From Mesodorylaimus sp. YZB2_4 (Eukaryota > Nematoda > Enoplea > Dorylaimida > Dorylaimidae): a DNA stretch of 64,000 nucleotides. Position 1 is the stretch's first letter; the number at the start of each line of letters is the position of its first letter. The DNA lies in NCBI GenBank assembly GCA_030248295.1, contig JASANH010001039.1, positions 744,001 through 808,000 on the forward strand, written 5' to 3'. The notes under the pieces were generated by a model. That model worked only from the letters and a program-made list of their open reading frames with translations. It did no database searches and had not been told where the DNA came from. Shown here in pieces: positions 10,235-21,057 of this stretch. Position numbers and translations under genes: made by a program.

Positions 10235-11512
10235 ATGGATGCAATGTCGAAATTACTGCTAGCCGCATTTATTTTCGGTGAGTCTTCGAAACTGCCAAGA
10301 AAATCTGCCAGTGGAAAACTCCCTATTCTTTGCTAGTTTTGGAAATCCATTGGTGCTTTGTTTTTTTAGGCTGCTTTGCCATTGTGTCATCGTTGACCGA
10401 CGTAAAATCAGTCAGTGCAAAATTGGTTCAAAAAGCGTTTAGTTCTGCTCATGTCTATGATAAGTTCAAACAAAGCGAACACGAGGTTTTTCGCCAAAAA
10501 AGGTAGTTATTGAACCTGCACCTGCAATCCTTCAATTTTGCAGGATTATTGCAAAGTGCAGCGACCAGCTTGTACTAAAATTTTCAGTACACTATGTATT
10601 CCAGGGAAATAATTTCCACCCCCATGGAGGATCCACACGGCTGCGTTGTGAAATGTCGGAACAATTTCACTAAAGAATTCGATGACGTAACTGGTCTTTA
10701 CTTCAGCCACTTGTTAGCTGCATCTCTAGAATACTTGAAAAGTAATATCACAAAAAATGATACGGGAGCTGGTAAAATAGATGACGAAGAGGTAATGGAC
10801 AAAATTCATTCAATTACTGCACCATATTTCGGGAAATTATGCGGGTAATTTTTTTTCTTTACAAGTTTTTTGTTCCGAAGCATTAAAAACTTTACTAGAT
10901 TGGCTAATCAAACAAGCGACTGCTATTTGAAATGCCCAGATACCAAATTGCGTTCTATTATGCTACTCGATGTTCGTGCAGATATTATATGCGAACCCGC
11001 AAATTGGCATAATTTTTCAGGTACTAAACTGTAACGTCTTCGTTCAAAAATTGGAACATCAGGTCTTTTAAGAATACTGGGCGGCAGAAACTTGCACAAA
11101 CGACACAGAAAGTGAAAAGCCGTGTGAAAGCAAATGCGGTTCAAATCTTAGTTTTCGCAATGCAACTGGCTTGGATATCGATGAGATGAAAAATGATGAC
11201 GACGAAATCGTCAACATCACCTTGAGATACGAAACTGACGTTGAAAAAAACACTGCCGCTATTGGTCCCATTTGCAAGTTAGACAAATTGATATTTCCCA
11301 TTTTTTTAAAATATTTTAGTCAACTTTTCTCTCAATTTAGAGCTACCCTGTGCGAATTTGATTGTTACAAGCCCATAATGACGAAAAGATGTGGTGCAAA
11401 GGCCTACGAGACCTATGCTCGCCTTGCCAAAATAAGACCAGGCATATCATTGAAGACAATGAAAATTTTGAAAATCGCCAAGGAGAACAAAGAGTGCAAG
11501 GACCTTTTGTAG
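10235..11512 (+). CDS. secreted two-repeat Cys-rich protein (CPG4-like?)
   Basis: Multi-exon gene. Supported exons: 10235-10277 (signal peptide MDAMSKLLLAAFIFG), 10370-about 10500, about 10588-10844, 10899-11020, 11073-11277 and 11341-11512. From 10.6 kb on, all junctions keep frame. The protein has two similar units, each with CxxxC (CVVKCRNNF, CESKCGSNL) and later LCG/LCEF followed by DCY (SDCYLKC, EFDCYKP). This recurring Cys layout with a helical tail resembles nematode chondroitin-proteoglycan CPG4-type domains, which would make it a secreted proteoglycan core or related protein; that is an inference. The joint between exons 2 and 3 could not be made in frame with a consensus donor (a GTTTTT donor at about 10,483 would work), so an error, an unusual splice or decay is possible there. 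Confidence 0.55.
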
Positions 11513-12020
11513 TGATTTTGTGATTTCCAGGAGCAATTCCGTGGTTATAAGCGGTAGAATTTTATGCCTTGTGTTTAAAATTTGCTCTTATCCCAAGCAA
11601 ATACTTAGCAGTTGTCGAGATAATTTTTATTTCCTGCGCTTTGCTGTAGCGCTCTGAAGCACGGTGGCTCTTTTCTACTTAATATGCCCTGAGTAGATGT
11701 TTTGCCATTTTGCACTTCCAAAAATTTCTAAAAGATGCGCCTCCACGATCTTCACTGTTATCTATAAGAAATAAATATGCACTCTTTTTCCTGCTGTGCG
11801 CGCCTCATTTACCCATGTTCCCATATTCGCACTGGACACGAGGCGAAGGCTACGTGCTATACAATAGAGCGCTTAGAGTTAAGAGGCGCTAGCGTGAAAT
11901 TAAAAAATGTCTGCAAAAAACCGTGCGCAATGAATTATTATATTAGCAAACCCGAGCTGCCTCCAAATAGTCGAGCAATGCGATCAATCTGTGCTGTTGT
12001 GCCTCGCATCATCAGCACAT
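11513..12020. other. intergenic, no gene recognised
   Basis: Short frames only; none supported. Confidence 0.5.
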
Positions 12021-12530
12021 CGTCAGTCGCCATGCGTTTCGCAACTCTCATCCGCAACCGCAACCGAATGTTCGAAAATCGAATCGGATGAAATCCAAGT
12101 CAAGTCGACATGAAATTGTCCTTGTTAATCACGATCCTGGTCCTCGTACCCAAATCTGGCAGAATCTGCGACGACTGTTTCGTCGACATGATGAATGCCA
12201 TCCGAAACCTGACTACATCAAAACGGCGGAGAAAACGCGCGCTTCAGCGTCATGTTCTCCTGCGAGTCGCGCTGTTTTTGACGCAATAGGAAGAGGAAGT
12301 CAGGAACCTGCAACTGACTCAAAATAGACACGACATGAAAGTCAAAAAGGCCTCCTTGATGCCGAAGACGAAGTAAGTCCCGCCCAGATGCTATCAAACT
12401 AGCCATCCTAATCACCGATGGGAAACACACTACCCGCACGAGCCAAGAGCTGAAGAGATCGCAGCAGAACTGAGATCTAATGACGTCCAAATCTGCGCAG
12501 CCGCTGTTGCCACTGGTTAGTTACTCTTGG
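12021..12530 (+). pseudogene. decayed copy of the vWA gene
   Basis: From TCAGTCGCC at about 12,025 the DNA follows the first ~570 bp of the window: leader, ATGAAATCG-like start (ATGAAATTG at 12,111), signal-peptide codons, the ATGAATGCCATC stretch, the ATCACCGATGG segment of the metal site, and GAAGAGATCGC plus GACGTCCAA near the end of the vWA domain. Several internal segments are deleted and frames are broken, so it cannot encode the domain. Similarity stops at about 12,520 and retroelement sequence follows within 150 bp. The retained 5' leader indicates DNA-level duplication rather than a processed copy, although the parent has no intron to test this. Confidence 0.8.
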
Positions 12531-12659
12531 ACTTTTACTAAGAAACGAATCGCAACATTTTTAAACAAAGTTTCAAACATCCTTAATTTCTTTTAAGTCG
12601 ATCGGCAAGTGTAAATCGACATAAAAAGGCGTGAGGAGCAAATACAACCTAAGAGTTGG

Positions 12660-14260
12660 GCGACCAACGACTGAGTGCAGCACCGAATATATGTTAGATC
12701 AGACGACACAAAAAACCTCGAATTAGAAGAGGCCAGGAAGAAATATCCACTGTTTGCAATGGTCGCCACAGCAAAACCACCTTATCAATTAGGAATTCGC
12801 AACTTTTCGAACTATGCACATCTGCTTCGAATAGCAGCACTGTGTCAAAAATTCGGATGGAAATTCAGAAATCAAGACACTGAAGGAAGGCAACCCACAG
12901 CGATTGGAACGGAAATCGCAGAGTCATACTGGATAAAACAAGACCAACAGATGCACTTTAGAGAGAAACTGCAACGTCTAGGATGTGGAGAGTCGGTATA
13001 CGTTGGACAAATCCTGCTAGAACTGGATGCCAAGGGTCTGCTTAGAGGTCGAGGTTGGGTCACGTACGCTCCTCTGAACGAAGAGGCAAAGAAACCACTC
13101 CTGCTATCGAGGAAATCTAAAATTGCGAGGTTAATAATCGCGCACACTCACGTTCAACTGTGTCACGCTGGAATGGCACAGATGCTCGCTCATCTTTGCC
13201 AACAATTTTGGATCACAGCAGGATGGCAAGTTGTGTTCAATGTCATTCGTCGCTGAACTTAGTGCAAAAGGCTTGATGGAAGCCCACCGCGCCAGCGCCA
13301 GAATCTCCAAGCTTACTGAAATGACGAGTTAAGGTCTTCACACCATTTGGGTGGTGTCGACTACCTTGGTTCGCTCACAGTTACAATCGGGAAGAACAAA
13401 CTCGCAAAGCGATGGATCTGCCTATTCACATGCACCGCAACCAGGGCAATTCACCTGGAGGTGGCCGAGGGCTAGCGCTGACGACTTGACGCCGACTTGA
13501 CGCTGACGCTGACGCATCCTTATCGCTCGCCGACAAAGGCCAAAAGGTCTAGTCAGACAGCGCTAGTCAATTCACCGCAAAGCAGGTACAAAGGTTCGCG
13601 GCTGATCATGGAATTCAATGAAAACATATTCCAGAACGAGCCCCGTGGATGGGTGGTTTCTAGGAACGACTTGTAGCAATAGTCAAGCGTGCGCTGCTCA
13701 AAACAGTTTGAAATGCATTGCTTAATTAACTCGCGACAACTGCAAGTGCTTATCGCAGAAATAGAAGCCATTGTCAATGATCGCCCTCTCGTGCATGCGG
13801 GATCTGAGCTTGGAGAAACCGTCATCACACCAGCCGATGTCATACATCCAGGGAGAAAGTGTAGCAACACTCAACGAACAGTCTGTCAAAGAATACTGGG
13901 CACGTTTACGAAATGTGTACAACGCATTCATTAGAGTGAGGCAAACTGAATACTTGACATCGCTGCGAGAGCGCAAAAGGGTTCAACTCAAAAAAGGAAA
14001 GGTGAAGTCGGTATTCACACCACAGATCGGAGAAATCGTGCAGATTAAATAAGAATACCCACGACATCGCTGGCGAACTGGCATCGTCTGAAATTTCACG
14101 ACAGCAACCGACGAAAAGATTCGGGTCGCCATCATCAAGCTGATCAATTTTCAAGAAATCAAACGCGCAATAGTGCAATTATACCCCTTGGAAATCGTTA
14201 GTGGGAGTGACGCGGATTGGAGGGCAGCCGCGGGTGATGTGAAGAAGGACGATTGATGAT
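12660..14260 (+). mobile_element. BEL/Pao retrotransposon pol fragment, decayed
   Basis: Broken remnants of the integrase part of a BEL/Pao-type pol gene in order: a region with the HTH/HH-CC-like part (SKIARLIIAHTHVQLCHAG, about 13,100), the integrase core start (GGVDYLGSLTV at about 13,350 and the adjoining RWICLFTC stretch), the later core part (about 13,560-13,710, with HIPERAPWMGG) and the downstream EIEAIVNDRPL region with ITPADVIHPGR (about 13,760-13,850). Frameshifts and stops interrupt it and no reverse transcriptase part is seen upstream, so it is a dead 3' piece. No LTR was identified. Confidence 0.8.
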
Positions 14261-14616
14261 ACTCTACACGCTTAGCTGGTTATCGTGTTAGGACGCAGAA
14301 ACGCAGGAACAAGGGAAAAATATGCAATCACATTATTTGACTAATCGCGAGAGCACTTAATACGAGTCGCGCTGGGTCATGTTAAAATTGAATTCATAAT
14401 TTTCTGTTCGTTCAACCAAGGCGTTTTTTAAACGTAAACTCTTAGCTGTTATTTCAGTCATCACTAATTTACTCAAACGTTGTTAAAAACACTGATTCCA
14501 GAAATTTGCAAAATGGCCTTTGAAACTCATCATTTCAGTATTTTACACTGCCTTCACTTCAAAGGGTGACAATTCTCACACTTTTCCCTATGTTTTATCT
14601 CCAAAAATTGAATCAC
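14261..14616. other. intergenic, no gene recognised
   Basis: AT-rich gap between the retroelement fragment and the 3' end of the BPI/LBP gene. Nothing further is supported. Confidence 0.5.
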
Positions 14617-16107
14617 TTATAGCTGTCCTTCTTCCGAGCTAGCTTGCACTTTGTGATGGAACGCAGCATGGATTTGCAGCGTGTGCGGGTTGAACTTGAC
14701 CAATGGATCAGTGATATGGATGCCGAATGGGAGACGCAATGGCAAGCCTTTGAGCAAAAGGCCGTTATTCACCGATTCCTCCACCACTTTTTGAATAGTT
14801 TTGCGAATTTTGTCCTCCCACTTTTTGTTGTGTTCTTCGTCGATATGGGCAGTCACATTTTGAACTTCGATTTTAGCATAGAGAGAACCAGCTTGAATTT
14901 TGATTTGCAAAGCACCCGCGACATCGACGGTGGCCGTAGTTTCGTGGAAACTGCCACTGCCATTTGTGGGAGTGATGGTCAATTCGGTGGCCAAAGCGGA
15001 TGTAAAAACTGCTTTATCTTGAACAAATTCAACTTCCGGAGCTTTAATAGCTTTGAATGAAATTTCAACGTCAGCATCGCCGCCATATTTTTCAGCTAAT
15101 TTTGGTGCTACATTTCCTAAGCAAGCTTCATTTTCTGGATCGCATTCCAATCGTAGGAAATTATAGATTAGAGAGAAACTATCTTTGTTGATGGTAAAAG
15201 ACAATTTGTCGTTTACGTATGCTTGATAAACGACCTCGTTGAAGACAGCGTCACTGATTAACAAGACAACGAAAGCATCGTCGCTCGGCGATTCAATGAA
15301 TTTGGCTGGTAGGAATGGACTGACTTGTTCCGTGAGGACTTTGCCGAATAAAGCAGCTTGGACATAGGAGTTGCTTACTTGAGGTTTAATTTGATATTTG
15401 AAAGCCAAATTCTTATTGATTTCCAAAACGTTAGGGATAAGAACCAACAGACGATTCACCTGGTTTGTCATAAGCCTTTTTAGGGTAGAGCATAAATAGG
15501 CATTGTAAATCGGACGAATGGCCTTGGCTGCCAAACTCATAATTTCAATGACGAATTTTTGTTTGGCGTTACGGACGTTCAAATTTGCGGGACCGAGGGA
15601 TGATTGACATTCGAAAGAAGCTATTTTTGGGGCACCATTTTCGAATTCTCCTAACGTGGCTTCGAAAGCGACTTGAATTTTGCTGGCGTTAAAGACTAAT
15701 AAACCGTCATCTTTTTGGGTATTCACGAAAGTACGACGTGTTGCACTGAATGGACCTTCCACACCGATCGATGGCAATTCCAGCGCGCCACTGACCTTGT
15801 TGGGACTTGCTAATGAATAACTGATCTTTGGTTGAGCGAAATTGGTGATGCTGAGGTTACTGGTCTCAAGATCCACACCGCTTATTGTGGTGGCAAATTC
15901 TGGCAATGGAGTTTTATGGGCGTATTTCCCGAAAAGTTTTGCAACTTTAGGAAAAAAGGCATCTAGAGCTGGTTTGTTGAGTCGGATAACAACGCCTGGG
16001 TTTGGACCCAAACGAACGCCGCCAGCGCGTACGTGCTTGGCATCGCACGAAATGAGGACGCTGATTGTGAGTGAAAGTAGGACTGTGAAGGCGATTGTGC
16101 TTAACAT
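14617..16107 (-). CDS. BPI/LBP-family lipid-binding protein
   Basis: Single exon, 496 codons. Seen: a signal peptide (about 1-22), then the N-terminal BPI-fold opening with NPGVVIRLNKPALDAFF, an amphipathic repeat of the family, followed by PEFATTISGVDLE and LSITNFAQPKISY strands. The two Cys that form the conserved BPI/LBP/PLTP disulfide are present (FECQSSLGP and YLCSTLKRL). Total length is that of the two-barrel family (about 450-500). The family binds lipopolysaccharide or phospholipid outside cells and acts in antibacterial defence or lipid transfer; nematodes have several secreted members. The start is the first Met and gives a good signal peptide. The sequence before it reads CCCACAG, which could be a trans-splice acceptor. 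Being intronless while neighbours have introns is unusual. Confidence 0.88.
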   Translation of the reverse strand: MLSTIAFTVLLSLTISVLISCDAKHVRAGGVRLGPNPGVVIRLNKPALDAFFPKVAKLFGKYAHKTPLPEFATTISGVDLETSNLSITNFAQPKISYSLASPNKVSGALELPSIGVEGPFSATRRTFVNTQKDDGLLVFNASKIQVAFEATLGEFENGAPKIASFECQSSLGPANLNVRNAKQKFVIEIMSLAAKAIRPIYNAYLCSTLKRLMTNQVNRLLVLIPNVLEINKNLAFKYQIKPQVSNSYVQAALFGKVLTEQVSPFLPAKFIESPSDDAFVVLLISDAVFNEVVYQAYVNDKLSFTINKDSFSLIYNFLRLECDPENEACLGNVAPKLAEKYGGDADVEISFKAIKAPEVEFVQDKAVFTSALATELTITPTNGSGSFHETTATVDVAGALQIKIQAGSLYAKIEVQNVTAHIDEEHNKKWEDKIRKTIQKVVEESVNNGLLLKGLPLRLPFGIHITDPLVKFNPHTLQIHAAFHHKVQASSEEGQL

Positions 16108-17850
16108 GGCGATGCTGTGGGGGATCTAGAATGAAGAGACCTGTAGGACAAAGGTAGACCACACACGGCCTGTAGTCAGCGCAAAACATGAGTGCATGGG
16201 CCACTTCAGGGCCACTTATTGTTCAATTTTTTCTCATTGCAAGCTTGCAGCGCTAATCGTAAGATGCGCACTGTGATTCTCAGGGATATTGTGTGTTCTG
16301 CTAGTTGGCGCCAAATGCTAACTGACGCGCTTATGTACTGACGCAGTAGGTACCCCATTGCTTGAAGCAAAACACAAAAACACAGCACACAAATGAAAAC
16401 AAAATTAAGCCAAGGGGAAGTTATCCCAGAGAGAACTAGATTTCTCCCAACTCCAACTCTCCTTTAAAAATTTTTGATAGTGTTTCGAACTTCAAAGTAT
16501 CTAAACTTTTAAAGTATAAACCCGATAATGCTCGAATTCTAACTGCTTGTTTTGAGGCCACTGCTCTACCCATGGTCTCATCCAGACTCCCGAAGAACCC
16601 CATGGCATTGAAACTTCTCCTTCACTCTCATGGGTCAAATTTCTTTCATTCACGTTTTCACTCACCTGATTTCCGGACTGGAGCTGTAGGAACACTTTCT
16701 TCTCCGGCTTGAAACTGACGATCCTGGCCAATCGTAGCCCTGTTTTATACTTTGTTCTCTGAAATCTTCTGGAATAATCATTTTTAGCACCTGACGTTGA
16801 TCCTGTGCCGACAGTGGGCGCCGACTGCCCAACTAAGTAAATGAAATTTGAATTTTCGATGACGAATGAAAAATCCTGGAGATTGGTAGATGCATCTGGC
16901 CAAAGTTTTGTGCGCTCGTGGCGCCTTTACAGCTCATGCAACACAGGCGTGGTCTATCCATAAAATGTGGGCACATGCATACTGTATTATCCAAATGGAT
17001 GTGATTTACGCACGTAGGACAGCTGTGCAATCGAAAAGCAATTTTGAGCAGCATCGTAAATTTAAAGCCCCTTCTGCCTGACGTGGAATTTGTCCTTGTT
17101 TCTGGCAATTATTGGCATAATCATCAATTACACTTCCTAATATATCTTTACAACACAGGGTGCTTCGCACCTTTTTACACTGTTTCGGATTCATGGAGGC
17201 GGTTTAGTGCAGTGTAAACTTTCCAGGCCGCCTGGAAGAAGCGGGAATTCAAAAATGTCTAAATGTGATAAGTTTTCCAGCAGCTGACCTAAATCAGCAA
17301 ATTTCGCGAAAGTACTTGCCAAACTTTTTCGTATGTGTTAATAATGCGTGACAATTTTTCTTTGGCTTTTTAAGCGGGTGTCTGAAACTTGTGGGTTTCT
17401 TTTCTACCCATGTTTCTTTCGACGCCGTCGCCTAAACTCACAACTTCTATGCGTTTCGTTGATTTACTTTGTAAACTAATAGCCTTGCATCATTTTCCAA
17501 CATGGAAACCAATGCTCTCTTGCCCATATTCATAAAAGTAGTGGCTTTATTTATCCAGCAGGAGACGCATTGTTGCATGGTTTTTATTTGCTCACTATTT
17601 CCATGCTTGAATTCAATGCCCTTGTCGTAGAACATTCTAGCCTTCTTACGATTAGAGCCTCGTCAAAAATTTGGATTTCCTCCAATAGCTTGAAAAGGTA
17701 ATAATTAGCCTTGAAATTTTAGATATGTAAAATTGTAAGAATATATATTCCTAAAATGGACTTCATTTCCATGCATATTTGAGATATACAGGCCCTTTAA
17801 ACATCGTTAAACATCCTCCTGGCTGCTGCTTTTACCTATTCCAGTTTAAT
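16108..17850. other. intergenic, no gene recognised
   Basis: Holds the upstream regions of the divergent BPI/LBP (-) and DEG/ENaC (+) genes. TTTACCTATTCCAG, 7 bp before the channel ATG, could be a trans-splice acceptor. No other gene is supported. Confidence 0.5.
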
Positions 17851-19581
17851 ATGTCGTCGAATTCATCCAAAATTTATCAGTTTTCTGTAGAAAATAAACG
17901 CCTGATTGCTCATGTCCTAATTTTTATTTCCCTATCCTTAGTAGCAATTTGGGATGTGACTCAAATCATTTGCGAGTATGTTTATGATAATCGATATTCT
18001 ATCGTTACTTTAGAAACAGCTGAGTTCAATAATTATCCTTTTTTGAACAATACTTATATGCAAATCTGCATCGACTATTCTGATCATACTGTATTCAGAG
18101 ATGTGTGGTTAAATAAGACCACGTTGAATAAAACACGATTGAAAGAAGAACTCGCGAACTTAAATATAAGTGAGTTAGAAATAGATATAAATATTACTAA
18201 GATGGATTTTACTGATAAAATTATGTTTGCTGAAATATTTGGTGGAATTCAAAGCATGGATGACTCATATTTATTTTCAGCCCTAGACATAACTCAATCT
18301 GTCATTTCTCCAATCTTTCCTTATTCGTCTCTGAATCCGTATTTAAAAAATGGATCAACACTAGCAAAGCTTGAATCAAATATGTTGACTGAAATTCGAC
18401 CTCACTCAGTTACTCGACAATTCGTTCCACCTAATTCTTCAGATTTTTTGTTTGCATATTTTGATCATAAAAAAATTTGTATTGACATATCGTTGCAAGC
18501 TATTTTTAACAAAAAAACTGCAGTAAGTCCATACTATATCGGAGCTGTGGTTAACGAGAGATTGGTTTATTCGGTTAAAATTGAACCAAAATTACAATTA
18601 ATTTCAACAAATTTTATATCCGTACCAATTTTATTTGAAAAAGGTACATTTACTCGAATTGTTTTAAATGTTGCAAATATTGGGATATATAATAAACAGA
18701 AAACAACGCCTAATTGCATGGAAGATTCTTCTTTTCATTTTCGAAACCCAAATGCAAAATTTGACTGTAAAAGTAAAAAATATTTGGAATTATTATTACA
18801 AAAATGTAATTGTACACCATTTAGTTACAAACATTTTTATAAGAAAAAATTTTTGAATTTTTGCACATCAAATAATTATAAATTATGTATGCCTAAAATT
18901 ATAAAAGATTTGAGAAAAATTTCTTCTTGTCCACCATCATGTATCGCTATAAAAAATCAATATCATGTTTCATCAAGTGTCACTAAACTAAATGACCGAA
19001 ATTGTTTGAGATTACAATCAACCAAAGAATTAGTATGCCCTCGTGCTCGTATGGATTTCCAATGCGCTGAATCATCATATGCGATGTACGAAGAACGATT
19101 TCAGCTGACACCTCAGCAACTACTCTCGCAAGTGGGTGGCGATATCGGCCTGTACACTGGTGTTAGCATTCTTGGAATATGGCAATTTGTAGCCTACGTT
19201 TATGCATGGTTTCAAAAACGAAAACAAAAAAAGACTAGTTCAAGTTCGGAAAGTAGGAAAAAATCAGAATTAACAGGAGCAGAAAGCTGCATTTCGGCTG
19301 AAGGTGTCACAGATTTCTTTCAAGATTACATAATATCCGTGGAAAAACCACATATAGAAAAAAGAATTTTGGATTATGGATTTAGTCGAGATGGAATTAA
19401 CCAAATGGAGAAGAGATTGTGCAAAGTCGAACAAGACCTTGAAATGATCCAAAACCTCTTAAAAGACATGAAATCAGAAATGGAAAAGCTTATGGAAAAT
19501 ATTCATTGTAAGATGATGGATATGCATGGGGAGAGAGAGTGCCATGGTCAACGACAATTAGAACATGTGTCTCGATTTTAA
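17851..19581 (+). CDS. divergent DEG/ENaC-type channel subunit
   Basis: Intronless frame; I start at the ATG at 17,851 (MSSNSSKIYQ), giving 576 residues, because the upstream in-frame codons lack character and a TTCCAG acceptor-like site lies just before it. Seen: a first membrane helix (about 19-42), a large extracellular part with many N-glycosylation sites, a Cys-rich region with KCNCTPF and CPPSC, and the pre-pore/second helix signature GGDIGLYTGVSILGIWQF (about 430-455) containing the GxS filter. The C-tail (about 459-576) includes a predicted coiled coil rich in E/K/M. DEG/ENaC proteins are trimeric amiloride-type Na+ channels at the plasma membrane, gated by force, acid or peptide. The Glu usually found after the GxS in helix two is replaced (WQ), so conductance or gating may differ. 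Confidence 0.82.
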   Translation: MSSNSSKIYQFSVENKRLIAHVLIFISLSLVAIWDVTQIICEYVYDNRYSIVTLETAEFNNYPFLNNTYMQICIDYSDHTVFRDVWLNKTTLNKTRLKEELANLNISELEIDINITKMDFTDKIMFAEIFGGIQSMDDSYLFSALDITQSVISPIFPYSSLNPYLKNGSTLAKLESNMLTEIRPHSVTRQFVPPNSSDFLFAYFDHKKICIDISLQAIFNKKTAVSPYYIGAVVNERLVYSVKIEPKLQLISTNFISVPILFEKGTFTRIVLNVANIGIYNKQKTTPNCMEDSSFHFRNPNAKFDCKSKKYLELLLQKCNCTPFSYKHFYKKKFLNFCTSNNYKLCMPKIIKDLRKISSCPPSCIAIKNQYHVSSSVTKLNDRNCLRLQSTKELVCPRARMDFQCAESSYAMYEERFQLTPQQLLSQVGGDIGLYTGVSILGIWQFVAYVYAWFQKRKQKKTSSSSESRKKSELTGAESCISAEGVTDFFQDYIISVEKPHIEKRILDYGFSRDGINQMEKRLCKVEQDLEMIQNLLKDMKSEMEKLMENIHCKMMDMHGERECHGQRQLEHVSRF

Positions 19582-19739
19582 TGCTTTTTTATCTTTTATA
19601 CACTTTAAAGAGAATATTGTGTGGATATGTCAGCCAGGATTCAGAAGTTAAAACTGAAATCTGAAAACGAGGTTTAAAACAGATATATACAGTAGAATCT
19701 GGAAGGAAAAATGTCAAAGCCTCAAAAAAGACACCGCAC

Positions 19740-20265
19740 TCTTGACATATTGTAAGCAGCGAGCTGGGCGGGAAATTCAAAAGGGACGTACTTCTGGCAA
19801 TTGGTGACCGCAACTTTCTTCCCTCTATTTTCACAATTATATGTCGAATTTCACCTGGGAAAAAAACCCAGTCGATAGCATTTTTCATGCCATATCCGAA
19901 AATAAATTTCTGGTTACATGATCTGTCTTGCAAGATTTTCAAAAATGGATTTTTCCCGAAATTCCCCAAAGTTGGGTGCAGGTTTTCGCATATTTGGATA
20001 TCGAATGTGAAGCTTAAGTAAAGACGATGAGGGTCATGCTAAAAGCTGGATGGATAGGGTACATTTTAGGCTGGTCAAACCGCGTCTCCTAGTTAGCATA
20101 AACGAACAGGAAGTATAAAAGTCGTAAATTTGGGCGTCGAAGCCTCCGACTTCGACGCCAAAAATCTCGAGGCAGTTATAAGGTAAAAAATTTTGGCGGC
20201 AGGCATTCGATTTCTCGTCCATTTGCGAGCACGCTGAGGTGTCGATCAGGAAAGACCGAAAGCAT
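19740..20265. mobile_element. foldback-element fragment, partial copy
   Basis: Matches, in reverse orientation, the spacer and one arm of the element at 38.5-39.7 kb. Shared landmarks: GGCGGGAAATT, TCAAAAATGGATTTTTC, TTGGGTGCAG, ATGAGGGTCATGCT and GCATAAACGAACAGGA. The other arm is missing. Open frames across it differ between copies, so it is non-coding. Confidence 0.7.
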
Positions 20266-20568
20266 AATAATGGCTCGCACGACTCACATTGTTGATTTAG
20301 GGCGTGGCTGGATACAAGAGTGAGTAGATGTTTTAAATAAAAATGTTCTTGGTGCTTTTCAAAGATCAAATGGTGGGAAAATATTCAACCATTAAACCAT
20401 ACAAGTCATAGCATTGGATTATTCTAGGAGGAAAACAGAGTATTTGTCACGCGAGGCAAGTAGAAGGTAAAGTGGGCTTTTTCCCAAGATTGCGAACATG
20501 TGCGTGAGGAGTTTTTATTTCGAACTTTGAGTTTACTTACGTATTGCCTCCTTGTGAAATCAATATCT
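20266..20568. other. intergenic, no gene recognised
   Basis: Nothing recognised between the foldback fragment and the C-rich MITE. Confidence 0.4.
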
Positions 20569-21057
20569 ACCGTATTTGCTTGAAATTCTCCACCCCCCCC
20601 CCCCCCCACCCTTCGAAATCCTCCCCCCTCTGGTTATTCTCCCCCGTCTAGACCCCGATCGAACTTTATTCTCCCCCTCTGGCAATCCTCCCCGGGGACG
20701 AATTTGAATTACCGCACAGAATCATCAGGTGTGGAAAATGTGAAGCATATGAGTGTTAGCGTGATAGAAAATGTTTTCCTAGAAGAGTCAGATGATGAAG
20801 ATGAGGTTGAAGACGAAGATATCTTGCATGTTGATTGAATTCGGCTATGAGTAGCATGAATACAGGACGAGAAGTAGTGAAATAAGCGAAGTTAGCGGTA
20901 CTTGCTGAGACGCTTTAGACTGTCTATCTTGCTATAATGGCATCTGGAAAATGTATGAATTTTATTCTCCCCCCCCCCCCTCTGGTTATTCTCCCCTGTT
21001 CGGGACCCATTTGAAAAAATTTCTCCCCCGGGGAGAATTTCGAGGAAATACAGTAAT
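20569..21057. mobile_element. TA-flanked MITE with C/G-rich ends
   Basis: Left end TACCGTATTTGCTTGAAATT and right end (reverse complement) TACTGTATTTCCTCGAAATT form imperfect terminal inverted repeats of about 25 bp, extended inwards by CTCCCCC-type tracts and a CTCTGGTTATTCTCCCC unit seen near both ends. Flanking TA is compatible with a Tc1/mariner-type target duplication. About 490 bp with no coding capacity. Confidence 0.7.
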
